A stretch of DNA of 64,000 bases from Hippasteria phrygiana. Lineage: Eukaryota > Echinodermata > Asteroidea > Valvatida > Goniasteridae. This document shows positions 51,586 through 61,071 of this stretch, one piece after another. The notes under the pieces are model-generated. The model did not search any database. It was not told the DNA's origin and saw nothing but the letters and a program-made list of their open reading frames with translations. Every line of letters begins with the position of its first letter. Position 1 is the stretch's first letter. The stretch is from NCBI GenBank assembly GCA_037893225.1, contig JAZGUH010000116.1:124001-188000 (forward strand), given 5' to 3'. The translations under genes and the position numbers were made by a program.

Positions 51586-54500
51586 ATGAAATATCAACCA
51601 AATACAGTAATTTTGACATGTATGGATAGCTTAGATCTGGCGCTACATGTTGCAATCATCGGCGGCTTCCTAGAGTTAAAACTTGTGGAGAAAATTCAAA
51701 CCTCGCAATGTTTATTTTCTTTCCGGCCAACATCTGTGTACATGTTACCGTCTATTTATTGCTCCATGCATGTCAAATTCCCTGGGGTATGGACTTGCTT
51801 TATTCATTCATAATTGCATGAAATATCAACCAAATGCAGTAATTTTGACATGTATGGATAGCTTAGATCTGGCGCTACATGATGCAATTATCGGCGGCTT
51901 CTTAGAGTTAACACTTGTGGAGAAAATTCAAACCTCGCAATGTTTATTTTCTTTCCGGCCAACATCTGTGTGCATATTTCCTTCTATTTATTGCTCCATG
52001 CCTGTCAAATTCCCTAGGGTATGACTTGCTTTACTCATTCATAATTGCATGAAATATCAACCAAATACAGTAATTTTGACATGTATGGATAGCTTAGATC
52101 TGGCGCTACATGTTGCAATCATCGGCGGCTTCCTAGAGTTAAAACTTGTGGAGAAAATTCAAACCTCGCAATGTTTATTTTCTTTCCGGCCAACATCTGT
52201 GTACATGTTACCGTCTATTTATTGCTCCATGCCTGTCAAATTCCCTAGGGTATGACTTGCTTTACTCATTCATAATTGCATGAAATATCAACCAAATACA
52301 GTAATTTTGACATGTATGGATAGCTTAGATCTGGCGCTACATGTTGCAATCATCGGCGGCTTCCTAGACTTAAAACTTGTGGAGAAAATTCAAACCTCGC
52401 AATGTTTATTTTCTTTCCGGCCAACATCTGTGTACATGTTACCGTCTATTTATTGCTCCATGCATGTCAAATTCCCTGGGGTATGGACTAGCTTTACTCA
52501 TTCATAATTGCATGAAATATCAACCAAATTCAGTAATTTTGACATGTATGGATAGCTTAGACCTGGCGCTACATGTTGCAATTATCGGCGGCTTCTTAGA
52601 GTTAACACTTGTGGAGAAAATTCAAACCTCGCAATGTTTATTTTCTTTCCGGCCAACATCTGTGTACATATAACCGTCTATTTATTGCTCCATGCATGTC
52701 AAATTCCCTTGGGTATGGACTTGCTTTATTCATTCATAATTGCATGAAATATCAACCAAATGCAGTAATTTTGACATGTATGGATAGCTTAGATCTGGCG
52801 CTACATGATGCAATTATCGGCGGCTTCTTAGAGTTAACACTTGTGGAGAAAATTCAAACCTCGCAATGTTTATTTTCTTTCCGGCCAACATCTGTGTGCA
52901 TATTTCCTTCTATTTATTGCTCCATGCCTGTCAAATTCCCTAGGGTATGACTTGCTTTACTCATTCATAATTGCATGAAATATCAACCAAATACAGTAAT
53001 TTTGACATGTATGGATAGCTTAGATCTGGCGCTACATGTTGCAATCATCGGCGGCTTCCTAGAGTTAAAACTTGTGGAGAAAATTCAAACCTCGCAATGT
53101 TTATTTTCTTTCCGGCCAACATCTGTGTACATGTTACCGTCTATTTATTGCTCCATGCCTGTCAAATTCCCTAGGGTATGACTTGCTTTACTCATTCATA
53201 ATTGCATGAAATATCAACCAAATACAGTAATTTTGACATGTATGGATAGCTTAGATCTGGCGCTACATGTTGCAATCATCGGCGGCTTCCTAGACTTAAA
53301 ACTTGTGGAGAAAATTCAAACCTCGCAATGTTTATTTTCTTTCCGGCCAACATCTGTGTACATGTTACCGTCTATTTATTGCTCCATGCATGTCAAATTC
53401 CCTGGGGTATGGACTAGCTTTACTCATTCATAATTGCATGAAATATCAACCAAATTCAGTAATTTTGACATGTATGGATAGCTTAGACCTGGCGCTACAT
53501 GTTGCAATTATCGGCGGCTTCTTAGAGTTAACACTTGTGGAGAAAATTCAAACCTCGCAATGTTTATTTTCTTTCCGGCCAACATCTGTGTACATATAAC
53601 CGTCTATTTATTGCTCCATGCATGTCAAATTCCCTTGGGTATGGACTTGCTTTATTAATTCATAATTGCATGAAATATCAACCAAATGCAGTAATTTTGA
53701 CATGTATGGATAGCTTAGATCTGGCGCTACATGTTGCAATTATCGGCGGCTTCTTAGAGTTAACACTTGTGGAGAAAATTCAAACCTCGCAATGTTGATT
53801 TTCTTTCCGGCCAACATCTGTGTGCATATTACCTTCTATTTATTGCTCCATGCCTGTCAAATTCCCTAGGGTATGACTTGCTTTACTCATTCATAATTGC
53901 ATGAAATATCAACCAAATACAGTAATTTTGACATGTATGGATAGCTTAGATCTGGCGCTACATGTTGCAATCATCGGCAGCTTCTTAGAGTTAAAACTTG
54001 TGGAGAAAATTCAAACCTCGCAATGTTTATTTTCTTTCCGGCCAACATCTGTGTACATGTTACCGTCTATTTATTGCTCCATGCCTGTCAAATTCCCTAG
54101 GGTATGACTTGCTTTACTCATTCATAATTGCATGAAATATCAACCAAATACAGTAATTTTGACATGTATGGATAGCTTAGATCTGGCGCTACATGTTGCA
54201 ATCATCGGCGGCTTCCTAGAGTTAAAACTTGTGGAGAAAATTCAAACCTCGCAATGTTTATTTTCTTTCCGGCCAACATCTGTGTACATGTTACCGTCTA
54301 TTTATTGCTCCATGCATGTCAAATTCCCTGGGGTATGGACTAGCTTTACTCATTTATAATTGCATGAAATATCAACCAAATACAGTAATTTTGACATGTA
54401 TGGATAGCTTAGATCTGGCGCTACATGTTGCAATTATCGGCGGCTTCTTAGAGTTAACACTTGTGGAGAAAATTCAAACCTCGCAATGTTTATTTTCTTT

Positions 54501-54825
54501 CCGGCCAACATCTGTGTGCATATTACCTTCTATTTATTGCTCCATGCCTGTCAAATTCCCTAGGGTATGACTTGCTTTACTCATTCATAATTGCATGAAA
54601 TATCAACCAAATACAGTAATTTTGACATGTATGGATAGCTTAGATCTGGCGCTACATGTTGCAATCATCGGCGGCTTCCTAGAGTTAAAACTTGTGGAGA
54701 AAATTCAAACCTCGCAATGTTTATTTTCTTTCCGGCCAACATCTGTGTGCATATTACCGTCTATTTATTGCTCCATGCCTGTCAAATTCCCTAGGGTATG
54801 ACTTGCTTTATTCATTCATAATTGC

Positions 54826-55057
54826 ATGAAATATCAACCAAATACAGTAATTTTGACATGTATGGATAGCTTAGATCTGGCGCTACATGTTGCAATCATC
54901 GGCGGCTTCCTAGAGTTAAAACTTGTGGAGAAAATTCAAACCTCGCAATGTTTATTTTCTTTCCGGCCAACATCTGTGTACATATAACCGTCTATTTATT
55001 GCTCCATGCATGTCAAATTCCCTTGGGTATGGACTTGCTTTATTCATTCATAATTGC
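54826..55057. repeat. Hybrid monomer E/Z
   Basis: A 5' half of class E (atcatc, cctag, aaactt) joined to a Z 3' end (acatataaccg, gcatg, extra G). The crossover lies between positions 98 and 155. It has been copied faithfully in the 17-monomer unit, to 58759 and 62692. Confidence 0.84.
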
Positions 55058-56675
55058 ATGAAATATCAACCAAATGCAGTAATTTTGACATGTATGGATA
55101 GCTTAGATCTGGCGCTACATGTTGCAATTATCGGCGGCTTCTTAGAGTTAACACTTGTGGAGAAAATTCAAACCTCGCAATGTTGATTTTCTTTCCGGCC
55201 AACATCTGTGTGCATATTACCTTCTATTTATTGCTCCATGCCTGTCAAATTCCCTAGGGTATGACTTGCTTTACTCATTCATAATTGCATGAAATATCAA
55301 CCAAATACAGTAATTTTGACATGTATGGATAGCTTAGATCTGGCGCTACATGTTGCAATCATCGGCAGCTTCTTAGAGTTAAAACTTGTGGAGAAAATTC
55401 AAACCTCGCAATGTTTATTTTCTTTCCGGCCAACATCTGTGTACATGTTACCGTCTATTTATTGCTCCATGCCTGTCAAATTCCCTAGGGTATGACTTGC
55501 TTTACTCATTCATAATTGCATGAAATATCAACCAAATACAGTAATTCTGACATGTATGGATAGCTTAGATCTGGCGCTACATGTTGCAATCATCGGCGGC
55601 TTCCTAGAGTTAAAACTTGTGGAGAAAATTCAAACCTCGCAATGTTTATTTTCTTTCCGGCCAACATCTGTGTACATGTTACCGTCTATTTATTGCTCCA
55701 TGCATGTCAAATTCCCTGGGGTATGGACTAGCTTTACTCATTTATAATTGCATGAAATATCAACCAAATACAGTAATTTTGACATGTATGGATAGCTTAG
55801 ATCTGGCGCTACATGTTGCAATTATCGGCGGCTTCTTAGAGTTAACACTTGTGGAGAAAATTCAAACCTCGCAATGTTTATTTTCTTTCCGGCCAACATC
55901 TGTGTGCATATTACCTTCTATTTATTGCTCCATGCCTGTCAAATTCCCTAGGGTATGACTTGCTTTACTCATTCATAATTGCATGAAATATCAACCAAAT
56001 ACAGTAATTTTGACATGTATGGATAGCTTAGATCTGGCGCTACATGTTGCAATCATCGGCGGCTTCCTAGAGTTAAAACTTGTGGAGAAAATTCAAACCT
56101 CGCAATGTTTATTTTCTTTCCGGCCAACATCTGTGTGCATATTACCTTCTATTTATTGCTCCATGCCTGTCAAATTCCCTAGGGTATGACTTGCTTTATT
56201 CATTCATAATTGCATGAAATATCAACCAAATACAGTAATTTTGACATGTATGGATAGCTTAGATCTGGCGCTACATGTTGCAATCATCGGCGGCTTCCTA
56301 GAGTTAAAACTTGTGGAGAAAATTCAAACCTCGCAATGTTTATTTTCTTTCCGGCCAACATCTGTGTGCATATTACCTTCTATTTATTGCTCCATGCCTG
56401 TCAAATTCCCTAGGGTATGACTTGCTTTATTCATTCATAATTGCATGAAATATCAACCAAATACAGTAATTTTGACATGTATGGATAGCTTAGATCTGGC
56501 GCTACATGTTGCAATTATCGGCGGCTTCTTAGAGTTAACACTTGTGGAGAAAATTCAAACCTCGCAATGTTTATTTTCTTTCCGGCCAACATCTGTATGC
56601 ATATTACCTTTTATTTATTGCTCCATGCCTGTCAAATTCCCTTGGGTATGACTTGCTTTACTCATTCATAATTGC

Positions 56676-56907
56676 ATGAAATATCAACCAAATACAGTAA
56701 TTTTGACATGTATGGATAGCTTAGATCTGGCGCTACATGTTGCAATTATCGGCGGCTTCTTAGAGTTAACACTTGTGGAGAAAATTCAAATCTCGCAATG
56801 TTTATTTTCTTTCCGGCCAACATCTGTGTACATATAACCGTCTATTTATTGCTCCATGCATGTCAAATTCCCTGGGGTATGGACTAGCTTTACTCATTTA
56901 TAATTGC
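56676..56907. repeat. Hybrid monomer I/Z
   Basis: Class I through position 116 (T, aaatctcg), then Z from 155 (acatataaccg, gcatg, extra G, ctag, tttata tail). The crossover interval is positions 117-154. It is repeated at 60609 in the next unit. Confidence 0.85.
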
Positions 56908-57138
56908 ATGAAATATCAACCAAATACAGTAATTTTGACATGTATGGATAGCTTAGATCTGGCGCTACATGTTGCAATTATCGGCGGCTTCTTAGAGTTA
57001 ACACTTGTGGAGAAAATTCAAACCTCGCAATGTTTATTTTCTTTCCGGCCAACATCTGTGTGCATATTACCTTCTATTTATTGCTCCATGCCTGTCAAAT
57101 TCCCTAGGGTATGACTTGCTTTACTCATTCATAATTGC

Positions 57139-60100
57139 ATGAAATATCAACCAAATACAGTAATTTTGACATGTATGGATAGCTTAGATCTGGCGCTACA
57201 TGTTGCAATCATCGGCGGCTTCCTAGACTTAAAACTTGTGGAGAAAATTCAAACCTCGCAATGTTTATTTTCTTTCCGGCCAACATCTGTGTACATGTTA
57301 CCGTCTATTTATTGCTCCATGCATGTCAAATTCCCTGGGGTATGGACTAGCTTTACTCATTCATAATTGCATGAAATATCAACCAAATTCAGTAATTTTG
57401 ACATGTATGGATAGCTTAGACCTGGCGCTACATGTTGCAATTATCGGCGGCTTCTTAGAGTTAACACTTGTGGAGAAAATTCAAACCTCGCAATGTTTAT
57501 TTTCTTTCCGGCCAACATCTGTGTACATATAACCGTCTATTTATTGCTCCATGCATGTCAAATTCCCTTGGGTATGGACTTGCTTTATTAATTCATAATT
57601 GCATGAAATATCAACCAAATGCAGTAATTTTGACATGTATGGATAGCTTAGATCTGGCGCTACATGTTGCAATTATCGGCGGCTTCTTAGAGTTAACACT
57701 TGTGGAGAAAATTCAAACCTCGCAATGTTGATTTTCTTTCCGGCCAACATCTGTGTGCATATTACCTTCTATTTATTGCTCCATGCCTGTCAAATTCCCT
57801 AGGGTATGACTTGCTTTACTCATTCATAATTGCATGAAATATCAACCAAATACAGTAATTTTGACATGTATGGATAGCTTAGATCTGGCGCTACATGTTG
57901 CAATCATCGGCAGCTTCTTAGAGTTAAAACTTGTGGAGAAAATTCAAACCTCGCAATGTTTATTTTCTTTCCGGCCAACATCTGTGTACATGTTACCGTC
58001 TATTTATTGCTCCATGCCTGTCAAATTCCCTAGGGTATGACTTGCTTTACTCATTCATAATTGCATGAAATATCAACCAAATACAGTAATTTTGACATGT
58101 ATGGATAGCTTAGATCTGGCGCTACATGTTGCAATCATCGGCGGCTTCCTAGAGTTAAAACTTGTGGAGAAAATTCAAACCTCGCAATGTTTATTTTCTT
58201 TCCGGCCAACATCTGTGTACATGTTACCGTCTATTTATTGCTCCATGCATGTCAAATTCCCTGGGGTATGGACTAGCTTTACTCATTTATAATTGCATGA
58301 AATATCAACCAAATACAGTAATTTTGACATGTATGGATAGCTTAGATCTGGCGCTACATGTTGCAATTATCGGCGGCTTCTTAGAGTTAACACTTGTGGA
58401 GAAAATTCAAACCTCGCAATGTTTATTTTCTTTCCGGCCAACATCTGTGTGCATATTACCTTCTATTTATTGCTCCATGCCTGTCAAATTCCCTTGGGTA
58501 TGACTTGCTTTACTCATTCATAATTGCATGAAATATCAACCAAATACAGTAATTTTGACATGTATGGATAGCTTAGATCTGGCGCTACATGTTGCAATCA
58601 TCGGCGGCTTCCTAGAGTTAAAACTTGTGGAGAAAATTCAAACCTCGCAATGTTTATTTTCTTTCCGGCCAACATCTGTGTGCATATTACCGTCTATTTA
58701 TTGCTCCATGCCTGTCAAATTCCCTAGGGTATGACTTGCTTTATTCATTCATAATTGCATGAAATATCAACCAAATACAGTAATTTTGACATGTATGGAT
58801 AGCTTAGATCTGGCGCTACATGTTGCAATCATCGGCGGCTTCCTAGAGTTAAAACTTGTGGAGAAAATTCAAACCTCGCAATGTTTATTTTCTTTCCGGC
58901 CAACATCTGTGTACATATAACCGTCTATTTATTGCTCCATGCATGTCAAATTCCCTTGGGTATGGACTTGCTTTATTCATTCATAATTGCATGAAATATC
59001 AACCAAATGCAGTAATTTTGACATGTATGGATAGCTTAGATCTGGCGCTACATGTTGCAATTATCGGCGGCTTCTTAGAGTTAACACTTGTGGAGAAAAT
59101 TCAAACCTCGCAATGTTGATTTTCTTTCCGGCCAACATCTGTGTGCATATTACCTTCTATTTATTGCTCCATGCCTGTCAAATTCCCTAGGGTATGACTT
59201 GCTTTACTCATTCATAATTGCATGAAATATCAACCAAATACAGTAATTTTGACATGTATGGATAGCTTAGATCTGGCGCTACATGTTGCAATCATCGGCA
59301 GCTTCTTAGAGTTAAAACTTGTGGAGAAAATTCAAACCTCGCAATGTTTATTTTCTTTCCGGCCAACATCTGTGTACATGTTACCGTCTATTTATTGCTC
59401 CATGCCTGTCAAATTCCCTAGGGTATGACTTGCTTTACTCATTCATAATTGCATGAAATATCAACCAAATACAGTAATTCTGACATGTATGGATAGCTTA
59501 GATCTGGCGCTACATGTTGCAATCATCGGCGGCTTCCTAGAGTTAAAACTTGTGGAGAAAATTCAAACCTCGCAATGTTTATTTTCTTTCCGGCCAACAT
59601 CTGTGTACATGTTACCGTCTATTTATTGCTCCATGCATGTCAAATTCCCTGGGGTATGGACTAGCTTTACTCATTTATAATTGCATGAAATATCAACCAA
59701 ATACAGTAATTTTGACATGTATGGATAGCTTAGATCTGGCGCTACATGTTGCAATTATCGGCGGCTTCTTAGAGTTAACACTTGTGGAGAAAATTCAAAC
59801 CTCGCAATGTTTATTTTCTTTCCGGCCAACATCTGTGTGCATATTACCTTCTATTTATTGCTCCATGCCTGTCAAATTCCCTAGGGTATGACTTGCTTTA
59901 CTCATTCATAATTGCATGAAATATCAACCAAATACAGTAATTTTGACATGTATGGATAGCTTAGATCTGGCGCTACATGTTGCAATCATCGGCGGCTTCC
60001 TAGAGTTAAAACTTGTGGAGAAAATTCAAACCTCGCAATGTTTATTTTCTTTCCGGCCAACATCTGTGTGCATATTACCTTCTATTTATTGCTCCATGCC

Positions 60101-61071
60101 TGTCAAATTCCCTAGGGTATGACTTGCTTTATTCATTCATAATTGCATGAAATATCAACCAAATACAGTAATTTTGACATGTATGGATAGCTTAGATCTG
60201 GCGCTACATGTTGCAATCATCGGCGGCTTCCTAGAGTTAAAACTTGTGGAGAAAATTCAAACCTCGCAATGTTTATTTTCTTTCCGGCCAACATCTGTGT
60301 GCATATTACCTTCTATTTATTGCTCCATGCCTGTCAAATTCCCTAGGGTATGACTTGCTTTATTCATTCATAATTGCATGAAATATCAACCAAATACAGT
60401 AATTTTGACATGTATGGATAGCTTAGATCTGGCGCTACATGTTGCAATTATCGGCGGCTTCTTAGAGTTAACACTTGTGGAGAAAATTCAAACCTCGCAA
60501 TGTTTATTTTCTTTCCGGCCAACATCTGTATGCATATTACCTTTTATTTATTGCTCCATGCCTGTCAAATTCCCTTGGGTATGACTTGCTTTACTCATTC
60601 ATAATTGCATGAAATATCAACCAAATACAGTAATTTTGACATGTATGGATAGCTTAGATCTGGCGCTACATGTTGCAATTATCGGCGGCTTCTTAGAGTT
60701 AACACTTGTGGAGAAAATTCAAATCTCGCAATGTTTATTTTCTTTCCGGCCAACATCTGTGTACATATAACCGTCTATTTATTGCTCCATGCATGTCAAA
60801 TTCCCTGGGGTATGGACTAGCTTTACTCATTTATAATTGCATGAAATATCAACCAAATACAGTAATTTTGACATGTATGGATAGCTTAGATCTGGCGCTA
60901 CATGTTGCAATTATCGGCGGCTTCTTAGAGTTAACACTTGTGGAGAAAATTCAAACCTCGCAATGTTTATTTTCTTTCCGGCCAACATCTGTGTGCATAT
61001 TACCTTCTATTTATTGCTCCATGCCTGTCAAATTCCCTAGGGTATGACTTGCTTTACTCATTCATAATTGC
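57139..61071. repeat. 17-monomer HOR, 3,933 bp, copy 2
   Basis: Same order as copy 1 at exactly 3,933 bp offset. The three markers fall at 57590, 59480 and 60530. The only base difference from copy 1 that I noticed is T at 58495 (ccttggg) in place of A. No length change occurs across the unit. Confidence 0.93.

Larger units (their letters stand above)
53206..57138. repeat. 17-monomer HOR, 3,933 bp, copy 1
   Basis: DLK, Z, G, S, B', D, E, E/Z hybrid, G, S, B', D, E, E, P, I/Z hybrid, D (starts 53206, 53438, 53670, 53901, 54132, 54364, 54595, 54826, 55058, 55289, 55520, 55752, 55983, 56214, 56445, 56676, 56908). Private markers are tttattaatt (A at 53657), attctg (C at 55547) and ctgtatgc (A at 56597). 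Inside it, S to S is 1,388 bp (53901 to 55289). It differs from copies 2 and 3 at 54562 (A here, T there). Confidence 0.93.
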
